Part shown: positions 8,155 through 16,344 of the stretch, piece after piece
Numbering within the stretch: position 1 is the first letter of the stretch
How the letters are laid out: each line of letters opens with the position of its first letter
Source: CAZAPG01 sp964486935
Lineage (GTDB): Bacteria; Chloroflexota; Anaerolineae; 4572-78; J111
DNA: 51,284 bases
Assembly (NCBI GenBank): GCA_964486935.1
Contig: CAZAPG010000055.1
Location: 1 to 51,284 of the forward strand
Direction of reading: 5' to 3'
Program-made: the position numbers and the translations under genes
The notes under the pieces: model-generated
What the model was told of the DNA's origin: nothing
Seen by the model: the letters and a program-made list of their open reading frames with translations, nothing else
Databases searched by the model: none

Positions 8155-9711
8155 TTAGGGGTGAGCCGACGGCAGGGTTAACAAAGGTTCCCCTTTTAGC
8201 GCCGAGCGCATTGCCTGGCGGTCATCCCAGGGGTACTCAATTTCTCCAAAGCACATGCTCTGCTCATGCCCTTTGCCCAGGGCCAGCACCATATCGCCGG
8301 GTTGGGCCAGTTGGGTGGCCCGGTAAATGGCCCGGCCTCTATCGGGGACGCGCTCAAACGCGCGGCCCTCTTCTGCGCCCTGGGCCAGCATGGCCCGGGC
8401 GGTCTGGTCAATAATCGAGTCCAAATCTTCGGTGCGGGGGTCTTCGGCGGTGATGATGGTGTAATCGGCCAGTTCGGCGGCAATCTGGCCCATCATCACC
8501 CGCTTTTCCACATCGCGCAGGCCGGCGCAGCCAAACACGGCAATAACCCGCCCCGGCGTCAGCGCCCTGGCCGTGGCAAGGGAACGCTGCAGCGAGTTGG
8601 GCGTGTGGGCAAAATCTACCACGGCGGTAAAGGGTTGGCCCTGGTCAATGCGCTCCATCCGGCCCGGTACGCCCGGCAGGGCGGCAATACCCTGTTGAGC
8701 CTGGGCCGGCGTTACGCCCAGCAACTCGATAGCCGCAGCGGTGGCGGCCAGGCAGTTGCTGATGTTGTAATCGCCCAGCAAGGCGGTTTCGGCGTCAAAG
8801 CGGTAGGTGGGGCCGCACACGGTAAAGCGGGTAGCGTCGGGCCGGCAAACGATGTTGTCAGCCGTCAGGCTGGCCTGGGGATGGCCGGCGAGGCTGTAAC
8901 CCAGCCAGTCCGTTTGCGCCGGCGCCAGGGTGTTTTTGAGAAATTCAAACGACCAGTCATCGCAGTTGAGAATGGCCGTTTTGGGCAGTCCCTTGTTTTT
9001 GGCTGTCGCCAGCGATTTGAATAGCGACGCCTTGGCCGCCCGGTAGGCCGCCAGCGAGCCGTGAATATCAAGATGTTCATGGGTGATGTTGGTAACAATA
9101 GCCACATCAAAATCGCAGGCGGTTACGCGGTGTTGGGCCAGCCCGTGCGAGGTGGTTTCGAGCAGGCAAATTTCTGTGCCGGCCTTAACCATTTGGGCCA
9201 GAAAGCGCTGCACGTCGGGCGCGTCGGGGGTGGTGGTGTGCAGACCGGTTTCCAGCAGGGTATCGCCAATCACGGCGTTAACGGTATTAATCATGCTGAC
9301 TTTTCGCCCGGCGGCCTGCAGCATGTGGTACAGAAAGTTGGTGGTGGTGGTTTTGCCGTCGGTGCCGGTAATGCCGACCATTGTTAGCTGGTGGGCCGGG
9401 TAGTTGTGCCAGGCGGCGGACAGGTGGGCCAGCGCCTCTCGGCTGTTAGGCACAATGATGACCGGCGTCGCCGGGGAAAGAGTTGTCATGGACAGTTCAT
9501 CTTCGCCAATAACTACCGCCGCGCCGCGCTCGATGGCCGCGGGGATAAATTGGTGTCCATCGACGCTAACCCCGCGATAGGCTACAAACAGTGCGCCCGG
9601 CTCTACCTGCCGGGAGTCGGCGGTAATTTTGGTGATGTTGGTCTCAATGGGTATGTTGGCGGAGCCGTTGCGGGCCTGCGGCAGAACAGCCAATAGTCTA
9701 GCCAGCTTCAT
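8155..9711 (-). CDS. murE: MurE: UDP-N-acetylmuramoyl-L-alanyl-D-glutamate ligase
   Basis: Cytoplasmic Mur ligase of 518 residues that adds the third amino acid to the peptidoglycan stem peptide, using ATP. The three Mur domains are visible: N-terminal substrate domain (ITADSRQVEPGALFVAYRG), central ATPase with P-loop GITGTDGKTTT (about 113-123), TTSHGL and TNITHEHLD, and a C-terminal domain with AVFGCAGLRD. The specificity loop reads E423-D-P-R426, where diaminopimelate enzymes usually have DNPR and the Thermotoga lysine enzyme, as I recall, has DDPR. The third residue added is therefore not certain. The ATG lies 3 nt after the kinase stop, so it is the last gene of a response regulator / kinase / murE operon, suggesting envelope-stress control. 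A strong terminator follows. Confidence 0.93.
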   Translation of the reverse strand: MKLARLLAVLPQARNGSANIPIETNITKITADSRQVEPGALFVAYRGVSVDGHQFIPAAIERGAAVVIGEDELSMTTLSPATPVIIVPNSREALAHLSAAWHNYPAHQLTMVGITGTDGKTTTTNFLYHMLQAAGRKVSMINTVNAVIGDTLLETGLHTTTPDAPDVQRFLAQMVKAGTEICLLETTSHGLAQHRVTACDFDVAIVTNITHEHLDIHGSLAAYRAAKASLFKSLATAKNKGLPKTAILNCDDWSFEFLKNTLAPAQTDWLGYSLAGHPQASLTADNIVCRPDATRFTVCGPTYRFDAETALLGDYNISNCLAATAAAIELLGVTPAQAQQGIAALPGVPGRMERIDQGQPFTAVVDFAHTPNSLQRSLATARALTPGRVIAVFGCAGLRDVEKRVMMGQIAAELADYTIITAEDPRTEDLDSIIDQTARAMLAQGAEEGRAFERVPDRGRAIYRATQLAQPGDMVLALGKGHEQSMCFGEIEYPWDDRQAMRSALKGEPLLTLPSAHP

Positions 9712-9714
9712 GGC

Positions 9715-11148
9715 TTATTCTATAGCCTCTTGGGTTGGGATAGGTTGGTGATTTTGTTGGTTGGCATTGCGGGGGAGCCACAGGGTAAAAGTAGAACCTT
9801 TGCCTAACTCGCTGGTAACGGTAATTTGTCCGTGGTGGGCTTTGGCAATCCATTGGGCTATGGACAGCCCCAGCCCGGTGCCGCGTTTTACGCCGCTGGA
9901 GTCTTCGGCCTGGTAGAAGCGTTCAAAAATGTGGGGCAGCGCCGTGGGCGCAATGCCCCGGCCTGTATCTTCTACCAGTACGCGCACCCATTCCGGGTCG
10001 CAATAAAGAGAGATGGTAATATCGCCGCCGGGAGGGGTGTATTTTATGGCGTTTGTGACCAAATTAATCAGCAACTGCTTCAGGCGGTCGGCATCGCCGT
10101 AAACAATGGCCTGGTCCTCGTGCCCAAGCTGAATGTTGACGCCGTTGGCGCTAACCTGCACCTGCCGGTAAATATCTAAAATAAGGGTGTCTAATTCTAC
10201 CTTGCTCATACGCAGGCTGAGTCCGGCATCGGCTTGAGAGAGCAGCAGCAGGTCGTTTACAATCCGCGACATGCGGTCCAGTTCACCGTCGATGATCGCC
10301 AGGGCTTCTTTTAGCTCTTTGGGGTCGCTGGTCGCGCCGCGCCGGAGCAGGTCGATATTGCCGCGAATGGTGGTTAGCGGCGTACGCAACTCGTGCGACA
10401 CGTCGGCGCTGAGCCGCACCTGGGCCTGAAAAAATTTATCCAGCCGCTCCAGCATCTGGTTGATGGTGACGGTCAGCCGGCCAATTTCGTCGCTGATTTT
10501 GGGGGTCGGCAGCCGCTGTTTCAAATCTTGCCCGCCCACAATGCGTTTGGCGGTCTGATTAATTCTTTCAATGGGGCGCAGGGCGGTCCAGGCTAAAAAA
10601 GCGCCCAGCAGCGCCGAAATGACCATAATAATCACCGAACCGCCGGTAAGGATAAGCAGTATCTGGCGCAGCGTTGTTTCGATGACCTTCATGGATTGGC
10701 CGACCTGCACCGCGCCGACAACGTGGTTGGGCGGCCCAATAATAATCGGCGCGCTGTAAATTCTAACCGGCGTGTTTTCGATGGTAATGGTTTTGTACAC
10801 GGCCTGGCCTTGCCGGTTGATAGCGGCAATTTCTTCGCTGTGGGGGAAGCGCTGCCCGCCCAGGTTGCCGGTAGCGGTTACCAGCGTGCCATCGGGGCGG
10901 ATGACCTGGATAAAAATAGAGGGAGAAGAAAAAACGTTAAGCGAGGGTAGAACCACTTTGCCGGTTTCCATCACCACGGCTTCTTCTTCAATTTGGGCGC
11001 CAACTTGCAGGGCGCGGTCTTTGAGATTTCTGTCTACCTGGTCTCGAAGTGAGAACGACAACACCATGTACAGCAGTAAGCTGAAGGCCAGCAACATGGC
11101 CCCCAGTAAAAAAGTGTAGGCCAGGGTTAAACGGATTCGGATTGACAT
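9715..11148 (-). CDS. Membrane sensor histidine kinase (HAMP-HisKA-HATPase)
   Basis: 477 residues. TM1 is about 9-32, an extracytoplasmic sensor loop about 33-160, TM2 about 161-188 and HAMP about 185-240. HisKA carries H252 in SADVSHELRTPLTTIRGN. The HATPase_c domain has an N box (LLINLVTNAIKYTPPGG), DTGRGIAP, and a G2 motif GTGLGLSIAQW. It should autophosphorylate H252 and pass phosphate to the regulator encoded just upstream (gap 76 nt). The layout resembles BaeS/MprB-type envelope-stress kinases. Coupling to murE (3-nt gap downstream) hints that the signal concerns the cell wall; the signal itself is unknown. Confidence 0.93.
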   Translation of the reverse strand: MSIRIRLTLAYTFLLGAMLLAFSLLLYMVLSFSLRDQVDRNLKDRALQVGAQIEEEAVVMETGKVVLPSLNVFSSPSIFIQVIRPDGTLVTATGNLGGQRFPHSEEIAAINRQGQAVYKTITIENTPVRIYSAPIIIGPPNHVVGAVQVGQSMKVIETTLRQILLILTGGSVIIMVISALLGAFLAWTALRPIERINQTAKRIVGGQDLKQRLPTPKISDEIGRLTVTINQMLERLDKFFQAQVRLSADVSHELRTPLTTIRGNIDLLRRGATSDPKELKEALAIIDGELDRMSRIVNDLLLLSQADAGLSLRMSKVELDTLILDIYRQVQVSANGVNIQLGHEDQAIVYGDADRLKQLLINLVTNAIKYTPPGGDITISLYCDPEWVRVLVEDTGRGIAPTALPHIFERFYQAEDSSGVKRGTGLGLSIAQWIAKAHHGQITVTSELGKGSTFTLWLPRNANQQNHQPIPTQEAIE

Positions 11149-11224
11149 GAGCAGCTCGTTAAGCGTTCAGAATTTTGCCGTGGCAGGCGTTATACACCGT
11201 TTCCCCCTACTGGTGAGCGTATCC

Positions 11225-11905
11225 TTAGCCCTCGCGCAAGGCGTAGCCAACGCCGCGCACAGTATGCAGCAGGCGCGGCTCGTTATTGGCCTCTAATTTT
11301 GAGCGCAGGTAGCGAATGTAGACTTCGATAATGTTAGACTCGCCGCCAAAATCGTAGCCCCAAATGCGGTCGTAAATCTGGTCGCGGGTTAGCACCTGGT
11401 TGGGGTGACGCATAAACAGCTCCAGCAAATCGTACTCTTTGGCGGTTAGCTCGATGGTGCGGTCGCTGCGCTGGGCCATGCGGGTGGTGGGGTCAAGCGT
11501 TAAATCGGCAAAGTTAAGCGGCGCGTCAGACTCGATAGGGGCGCGCCGCCGGCTCAGGGCGCGAACCCGCGCCAGCAGTTCTTCAAAAGCAAACGGTTTA
11601 ATTAAATAATCGTCGGCCCCGGCTTCCAGACCGGCCACCCTATCGGGCACGGCATCTTTAGCGGTTAGCATTAAAATGGGCGTTTGCAATTGGGCCTCTC
11701 TAATTTGGCGGCACACGGTTAGCCCGTCGATGCCGGGCAGCATGATATCCAGCACAATTAAATCTGGCAGTTCGCTAAAGGCCATTTCCAGGCCAGATTC
11801 ACCATCGTAAGCGGCCAGTACGGTATATCCCTCTCGTCCCAGGCCGCGACTGATGAAGTTGGCGATTTGAGGTTCATCTTCAATCAGTAAAATTTTATTG
11901 GCCAT
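11225..11905 (-). CDS. OmpR/PhoB-family response regulator
   Basis: 226 residues. The receiver domain has acidic residues in LLIEDEPQ, phospho-acceptor D53 in VLDIMLPGIDG, T81 and K103 (LIKPF). A C-terminal winged helix follows (LTAKEYDLLELFMRHPNQVLTRDQI... to VRGVGYALREG). It pairs with the kinase directly downstream. A GGGGGAAG-type ribosome-binding site lies about 10 nt before the ATG. The transcript probably starts near 12064, giving a ~160-nt leader that includes the whole structured repeat 11934-12050. Confidence 0.94.
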   Translation of the reverse strand: MANKILLIEDEPQIANFISRGLGREGYTVLAAYDGESGLEMAFSELPDLIVLDIMLPGIDGLTVCRQIREAQLQTPILMLTAKDAVPDRVAGLEAGADDYLIKPFAFEELLARVRALSRRRAPIESDAPLNFADLTLDPTTRMAQRSDRTIELTAKEYDLLELFMRHPNQVLTRDQIYDRIWGYDFGGESNIIEVYIRYLRSKLEANNEPRLLHTVRGVGYALREG

Positions 11906-11933
11906 GACAAAACAGCTTCCCCCTTATTAAGTG

Positions 11934-12050
11934 GAGATTTCTTGGAAAGTAAACAATGACGCTGAATTAATAGGCAATACGCACTACGCAACGTAGTGCG
12001 TGTTCCCTTAAGCATAAATTTCGGTGATAAATGATTTTCCGAGAAACCTC
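11934..12050 (-). repeat. Structured repeat family 1, copy 1 (117 bp)
   Basis: Terminal inverted repeats GAGATTTCTTGGAAA (11934-11948) and TTTCCGAGAAACCTC (12036-12050) enclose a perfect inner hairpin: ACGCACTACG (11979-11988), loop CAA, CGTAGTGCGT (11992-12001). The same element recurs at 43750-43857 with compensatory changes in both stems. It lies between recF and the response-regulator gene, in the predicted 5' leader of the latter. No coding capacity. Confidence 0.8.
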
Positions 12051-12070
12051 GGTGCTGTGGCACGCTAACT

Positions 12071-12079
12071 ATTATAGCA
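12071..12079 (-). promoter_or_regulatory. Extended -10 promoter of the response regulator / kinase / murE operon
   Basis: Read on the minus strand: TGC then TATAAT (TATAAT = 12076-12071). Transcription would start near 12064, just upstream of the structured repeat. No clear -35 element was seen. Confidence 0.55.
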
Positions 12080-12099
12080 GACGTAACAGGCGACTTCAA

Positions 12100-13326
12100 T
12101 TAGGCTGTCGCCGTTTGGGTATTGTCTGCCTCTTCCAGCCGGCCCATAATTACCGAGAACAATTTGGCCCTCCGGCGAAAATCGACCGGGTAATCATCCC
12201 AATCGGTGGTGGTTAAAAAGGCCTGGCCTACCTGGTCAACCAGGTGAATAACTTGCTCGCGGCGGTGCGCGTCCAGTTCACTCATCACATCATCCAGCAG
12301 CAGCACCGGGGTTTCGCCGGTGGTTTGCTGCATCAGGGTTACTTCGGCCAGTTTTATACTGAGGGCCGCCGTGCGCTGCTGCCCCCGCGAGCCGTACAAT
12401 GTCATGTCGATACCATCAACCAGAAAATGAAAATCATCTCGATGGGGGCCAACCAGGGTTACGCCGCGATTAATCTCTTCCTGATGAGCCTGTTGCAGAT
12501 AGGCCATAAACGTTTCGCGCACCTCTTTTACCGGGGGCGCAGCGCTGCTGTACGGCGCTAAATCTTCCATAATCAGGGGCAACTGGTAATTGGGTTTGGG
12601 CCGCTGGTAGGGGTCAAAACTGGGGGCGTAGTGCAGCCGCAGGCTTTCTTTGCCATCGCTCACATCGCGGTGGCGGCGGCGGGCAACGGTATCCAGCTCT
12701 AACAGGGTGTTGTGGCGATGCACCACCAGCGTGGCCCCATCTTTGGCCAGTTGTTCATCCCAAAATAAAAGCTGGTCGTGGCTGCCGTTGCGCTTGTACA
12801 ACTCTTTGAGCAGCGCATTGCGCTGGGCCAGCACTTTGTTGTAGCGGCTTAACGCAGCGCAGTAAGTGGGGTTTATCTGGCACAGGGTGACATCCAGATA
12901 GCGCCGCCGCACCGAGGGCGAGCCGGTGACCAGTTCGATATCTTCCGGCAAAAACATCACCGTATTCAGCTTGCCGATGACATCCGTGGCCCGCTTTTTG
13001 GCCCCGTTCAGCCGAATTTCCTTGCGCAGGCTGTCGCCCTCGCGCAGAATTGTAATGGCGATTTCAAATGTGTCGCGCCGGGTTTTGACCGTGGCCTCCA
13101 GCCGGGCAAAGGGCAGCGGCTCCTGCCGCAAAACCAGCCAGTTAACCAGTTGCTGGTCGCTGCGAGCGTGGGGGCTGCGGGTGGTGCTCAGAAAATGGAT
13201 GGCTTCCAGCAGGTTGGTTTTGCCGTTGGCGTTGTCGCCGCGCAGCAGCACCGGCCCCGGGGGTAGGTCAAACGTTAAACGGCTGTAATTTCTATAATTG
13301 GTGAGGGAAAATTGAGTGATATGCAC
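12100..13326 (-). CDS. recF: RecF: recombination mediator / DNA-gap repair ATPase
   Basis: 408 residues, SMC-like ABC ATPase. The N-terminus is typical (ITQFSLTNYRNYSRLTFDLPPG), Walker A is GDNANGKTN (30-38), and the late LLLDDVMSELD (about 343-353) combines signature and Walker B elements. RecF works with RecO and RecR to load RecA on single-stranded gaps. Start is GTG at 13326, only 8 nt after a TATAAT, so the mRNA is probably leaderless or nearly so. The usual dnaA-dnaN-recF-gyrB context is absent; it sits alone between a sirtuin operon and a two-component operon. Confidence 0.95.
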   Translation of the reverse strand: MHITQFSLTNYRNYSRLTFDLPPGPVLLRGDNANGKTNLLEAIHFLSTTRSPHARSDQQLVNWLVLRQEPLPFARLEATVKTRRDTFEIAITILREGDSLRKEIRLNGAKKRATDVIGKLNTVMFLPEDIELVTGSPSVRRRYLDVTLCQINPTYCAALSRYNKVLAQRNALLKELYKRNGSHDQLLFWDEQLAKDGATLVVHRHNTLLELDTVARRRHRDVSDGKESLRLHYAPSFDPYQRPKPNYQLPLIMEDLAPYSSAAPPVKEVRETFMAYLQQAHQEEINRGVTLVGPHRDDFHFLVDGIDMTLYGSRGQQRTAALSIKLAEVTLMQQTTGETPVLLLDDVMSELDAHRREQVIHLVDQVGQAFLTTTDWDDYPVDFRRRAKLFSVIMGRLEEADNTQTATA

Positions 13327-13334
13327 AAGCGTGC

Positions 13335-13343
13335 ATTATAACA
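13335..13343 (-). promoter_or_regulatory. Extended -10 promoter directly abutting recF
   Basis: On the minus strand TGT then TATAAT (13340-13335). Only 8 nt separate it from the GTG of recF, so transcription should begin at or beside the start codon. Confidence 0.6.
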
Positions 13344-13369
13344 TAAGACGCCCGGAAACCAAGAAAAGC

Positions 13370-14104
13370 TCATTCAGCCTTGATATTTTTTAACACTTCT
13401 GACGCGCTGCTGTGGAAAAGAAGGTCGGCCAATGAGTCAAGCGGCGTGGGGTCTTTATTAATAATGACCAGTTTTGCGCCGCGCTCTTTGGCCCGCGCGG
13501 GCAGCCAGGCCGCCGGCTGCACCACCAGCGAGCTGCCGATAACTATAAACAGGTCGCACGCTTCGCTTTCCTGAATCGCCTCGCGCAACACCGCCGAGGG
13601 CAGCGACTCGCCAAAAAAGACTACTTCCGGCCTTAACGCGCCATCGCAGGCCGGGCAGCGCGGGGGAAATTGGGTGTCGAGCCGGTTGTAAATATCATCC
13701 ATCGAGTAGCGCGTTTTGCACCTTACGCAGATAATACGGCGGGTGTTGCCGTGCAGTTCCAGCACGTTTTGAGAGCCGGCCAGTTGGTGCAGCCCGTCGA
13801 TGTTTTGGGTGATGACAACGTTGAGCCGCCCGCCGGCCTCGAGCCGGGCCAGGGCAATGTGCGCCGGGTTGGGCTGCGCCTGCTTGAGCAGGGGGTAGCG
13901 CACCTCCCGAAAGAAGTTCCAGTAATAGTTTGGGTCTTTGAAAAAGTAGTCAACGCTGGCGTATTTGGCCGGGTCGTACTTGTTCCACAGGCCGTCATCG
14001 CCGCGATAGGTGGGGATGCCGCTCTCGGCGGAGATACCCGCGCCGGTAAAGGCAACCAGCCGGTTGGCCTGTCCAATGAGTTGTTGCAGTTTTTCTGTGG
14101 ACAT
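13370..14104 (-). CDS. SIR2-family NAD-dependent protein deacylase
   Basis: 244 residues. The sirtuin core is complete: GAGISAESGIPTYRG (21-35), TQNIDGLHQ (99-107), catalytic H118 in LELHGN, zinc ligands C126, C129, C150, C153, and late GSSLVVQPA and IINKDPTPLD for NAD binding. It removes acyl groups from lysines, making nicotinamide and O-acyl-ADP-ribose. It is the last gene of a four-gene run (pfkB, ASCH, TPR, sirtuin) with gaps of 13, -4 and 8 nt. The acyl preference is not decided here. Confidence 0.93.
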   Translation of the reverse strand: MSTEKLQQLIGQANRLVAFTGAGISAESGIPTYRGDDGLWNKYDPAKYASVDYFFKDPNYYWNFFREVRYPLLKQAQPNPAHIALARLEAGGRLNVVITQNIDGLHQLAGSQNVLELHGNTRRIICVRCKTRYSMDDIYNRLDTQFPPRCPACDGALRPEVVFFGESLPSAVLREAIQESEACDLFIVIGSSLVVQPAAWLPARAKERGAKLVIINKDPTPLDSLADLLFHSSASEVLKNIKAE

Positions 14105-14112
14105 GTAATTGC

Positions 14113-14598
14113 TTATTCCCAGGTTTTATCCAGGTGGCCGGCGTAAAAAAGCAGGGCGCTTTTGTACCGGGTTATCCCCGCGTCCCGGCTGGTTTCGGCC
14201 AAAATTTTCAGCAGCAGTTCAACCGCCTCTTTGTACTCGCCCAAATTGTAGAGGGCCATCGCCAGAAAAGCTTCAAATTCGCGGCAGCCGGGAAACAGGC
14301 GGGCGGCCTGGCGCAATAAATCCGCAGATTGCTGATATTGCCCCAAACAGCGATAAGTGCTGCCCAGCCCCAGCATGGCCCTCTTTAAATCATCACCGTT
14401 CAACCCCTGAGCAATGGCTTTTTCATAAAACGGCGCGGCTTCTTTTTCCAGCCCCATTTTATCGTGAATCCAGGCGCAGTGGTAATTGACTTGCGGGTCG
14501 TCGGGGTGGGATTGGCGCAGCGCAAGCAGTATTTGGCGAGCCTCTTCCAGGTGTCCTTCTTCTCTAAGGCGAATGGCGGCGTTAAGCGAGTCAATCAT
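14113..14598 (-). CDS. Tetratricopeptide-repeat protein
   Basis: 161 residues of helical TPR-like repeats (REEGHLEEARQILLALRQSHPDD; GSTYRCLGQYQQSADLLRQA; AMALYNLGEYKEAVELLLKI), with no signal or membrane segment. The start chosen is the ATG that overlaps the stop of the ASCH gene in ATGA. A longer frame extends 36 codons into the ASCH gene but lacks TPR-like sequence there. Probably a cytoplasmic adaptor; its partner is unknown, although its operon neighbours are a sirtuin and an ASCH protein. Confidence 0.85.
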   Translation of the reverse strand: MIDSLNAAIRLREEGHLEEARQILLALRQSHPDDPQVNYHCAWIHDKMGLEKEAAPFYEKAIAQGLNGDDLKRAMLGLGSTYRCLGQYQQSADLLRQAARLFPGCREFEAFLAMALYNLGEYKEAVELLLKILAETSRDAGITRYKSALLFYAGHLDKTWE

Positions 14599-15062
14599 CG
14601 GCTTATCACCCGGAATCGCTCGCAGACCAGGGGCATGTCCGGTGCTGGCTCTTTGCCAATTTTTGGCAGCACGCGAGAAAAATAGCGCCAGTGCTCCTGC
14701 CGCCAATACTCAAGCGAACGGTCTCCCTCGCCCTCCTCATAGGCAAAACGGGCATCCACCGCCTGATATGGCTGGACGGTTACTTCTGTTGTTTCGATAA
14801 TACAGAGCGGTTCGTTGCTGCCGTTCAGCACAATGGTAATAGCGCCGGGTTCAGGGATGGGGTCGCCCTCGACTTCCCACTCCCACAGGGCGGAACAGGT
14901 GGCCGTTTTGGCTCCGCTGACAATCAACAGGCCAAGCTCATCGGCCAGGGCGGAGCTATCGCCAAACGGTTCAGCCACATAGCTTTTGTGGCGCGTGGGC
15001 GAGTTAGGCGGGAGGGTTTGCAGGTATGTTTGCCAGTATCTCTCAATTTCGCTGTTGCTCAT
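14595..15062 (-). CDS. ASCH-domain protein
   Basis: 155 residues with features of the bacterial ASCH family: N-terminal IERYWQTYLQTLP, then GAKTATCSALWEWE, a short strand-rich beta barrel (IIETTEVTVQPYQAVDARFA) and a C-terminal WRYFSRVL ... LVCERFRVI. ASCH proteins have a PUA-like fold and bind RNA or modified nucleosides; some members have been reported as ribonucleases. It is the second gene of the pfkB operon (gap 13 nt upstream, 4-nt overlap downstream). A role in nucleoside or RNA turnover would fit the nearby nucleoside-uptake locus, but that is inference. Confidence 0.88.
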   Translation of the reverse strand: MSNSEIERYWQTYLQTLPPNSPTRHKSYVAEPFGDSSALADELGLLIVSGAKTATCSALWEWEVEGDPIPEPGAITIVLNGSNEPLCIIETTEVTVQPYQAVDARFAYEEGEGDRSLEYWRQEHWRYFSRVLPKIGKEPAPDMPLVCERFRVISR

Positions 15063-15075
15063 AATTGCCTCTCAA

Positions 15076-16083
15076 TTACCGGGATAGTTTGTTCATCTGC
15101 TTCAGCGTTGCCAGCCGCTGTTCGGCCTGCTCCCGCGTAATTTTGAGCGCGTGCAGCCCGCCAAACCCCTCGATGATGAAGGAGGCCGAGACCGTACCGT
15201 ACAGCGCGGCCTGAACCGCATCGCCGGTTTCAGCGTAGCCAATGGCAAAGCCGCCGCAAAAGGAGTCGCCCGCGCCGGTCAGGTCGTCAACGTTGGCCGG
15301 GTAGGCGTTGAGTTGTTTAAAGATATCCTGGTCGCGGTCATAAATGGCAATGCCGTGGTCGCCCTGTTTAACGCCTACAATTTGAGGCCCGCGTTTGGCA
15401 ATTTCCCGGCAAAAGGTTTCGGCTTCGTGGCCGGGCATCAGGCTTTCGGCTTCGGCCTCGCTGGGCAAAAAAGCGTTAGCCCGGCTGAGGAGTTTGCGCA
15501 GGTTGGGGTCATCCAGATTGCCACGGAGGGGATAGGGCAAAATATCTACCGAGACAAAAATGTTGGGTTTATCCTGCAAATAATTTATCCAGGTTAAAAT
15601 GGTTTCCAGCCGCATGGGGCACAGGTGCAGGGTATCAACCTGCCACAAGGGTTCGGGCAGTTCTGTGGGCAGGGGCGAGTTGCGTACATGGACGCGCCGG
15701 GCCGCCTCGCTGTAGGCGGCGGCCTCTTCGGCGGTCAGGGGGGTGCTGCTGTAGGGGCTGGGGGTAAGCAGCACCACCTCGGTATTGCGCGAGAAGTAGC
15801 GCCGGTAGCCGCTGGCCTCGTAGATAGTCCAGGCGCGCAGGGTTTCTTCGTTGGTATGAGTCAACCCAGAGGTGTTGATAGCGCTTTGAGCCAGCGTTTG
15901 GGTGTAATCTGGCGGCCAATCATAGCCTACCACGGCTACAATCCCCACCCGGGTTGACCAGATATTAGCCCCAACCGAGGCGTACAAGGCGTTGCCGCCG
16001 GGGTCGGCCATGCTGGTGCGCCCATCGGCGTAGACCGTATCGTTTAAGGCTAATGAGCCAATAAAAAGGTACTTTGTGTTCAA
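15076..16083 (-). CDS. PfkB-family sugar/nucleoside kinase
   Basis: 335 residues of ribokinase-like fold: N-terminal GGNALYASVGA (29-39) for substrate and the PfkB signature DLTGAGDSFCGGFAIG (from D267) with catalytic base D273. The substrate cannot be fixed from sequence; ribokinase, nucleoside kinase and related activities are all possible. It is transcribed divergently from the nucleoside-uptake operon, which includes a nucleoside hydrolase, so phosphorylation of released ribose or of an imported nucleoside is a sensible guess. Start is TTG at 16083 behind GGGGGAC. A good promoter lies 23-54 nt upstream. Confidence 0.88.
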   Translation of the reverse strand: MNTKYLFIGSLALNDTVYADGRTSMADPGGNALYASVGANIWSTRVGIVAVVGYDWPPDYTQTLAQSAINTSGLTHTNEETLRAWTIYEASGYRRYFSRNTEVVLLTPSPYSSTPLTAEEAAAYSEAARRVHVRNSPLPTELPEPLWQVDTLHLCPMRLETILTWINYLQDKPNIFVSVDILPYPLRGNLDDPNLRKLLSRANAFLPSEAEAESLMPGHEAETFCREIAKRGPQIVGVKQGDHGIAIYDRDQDIFKQLNAYPANVDDLTGAGDSFCGGFAIGYAETGDAVQAALYGTVSASFIIEGFGGLHALKITREQAEQRLATLKQMNKLSR

Positions 16084-16106
16084 AAAGTCCCCCAGAATTA
16101 CCTAGC

Positions 16107-16136
16107 AGAATAGCATAACTTTTGGGGTCATGTCAA
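16107..16136 (-). promoter_or_regulatory. Promoter of the pfkB operon
   Basis: On the minus strand: TTGACA (16136-16131), an 18-bp spacer ending in TGC, and TATTCT (16112-16107). It combines a consensus -35 with an extended -10. Confidence 0.7.
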
Positions 16137-16218
16137 TGCGGATATAAAATGTTGACCCTAACAAATGGCCTGTTTTTGCGGGATATTTGTCACTTATATT
16201 TTTGGCATAATGTGGTAT

Positions 16219-16289
16219 CTTCTCAAAAAGTAGGGGTGTTTGTGAGACAAACTTAAGTTTGTCCTACTTTACCCCGAATTATTGAGAAG
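16219..16289. repeat. Structured repeat family 2, copy A (71 bp)
   Basis: Outer arms CTTCTCAAAAAGTAGGGGT (16219-16237) and ACCCCGAATTATTGAGAAG (16271-16289) are complementary at 16 of 19 positions. An inner perfect 18-bp palindrome (GACAAACTT / AAGTTTGTC) is at 16246-16263. A second copy lies at 21445-21539 in the same orientation. Confidence 0.75.
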
Positions 16290-16344
16290 TTACGTAATGT
16301 GGTTAAAATGATTAAGGCCGGCAAGCAAGATTGTCAAAGCTTTA

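Noticed and set aside
7953..8414. 153-codon open frame on the + strand entering murE antisense
   Set aside because: It has no recognisable domain, and most of it is the reverse complement of the conserved C-terminal domain of MurE.
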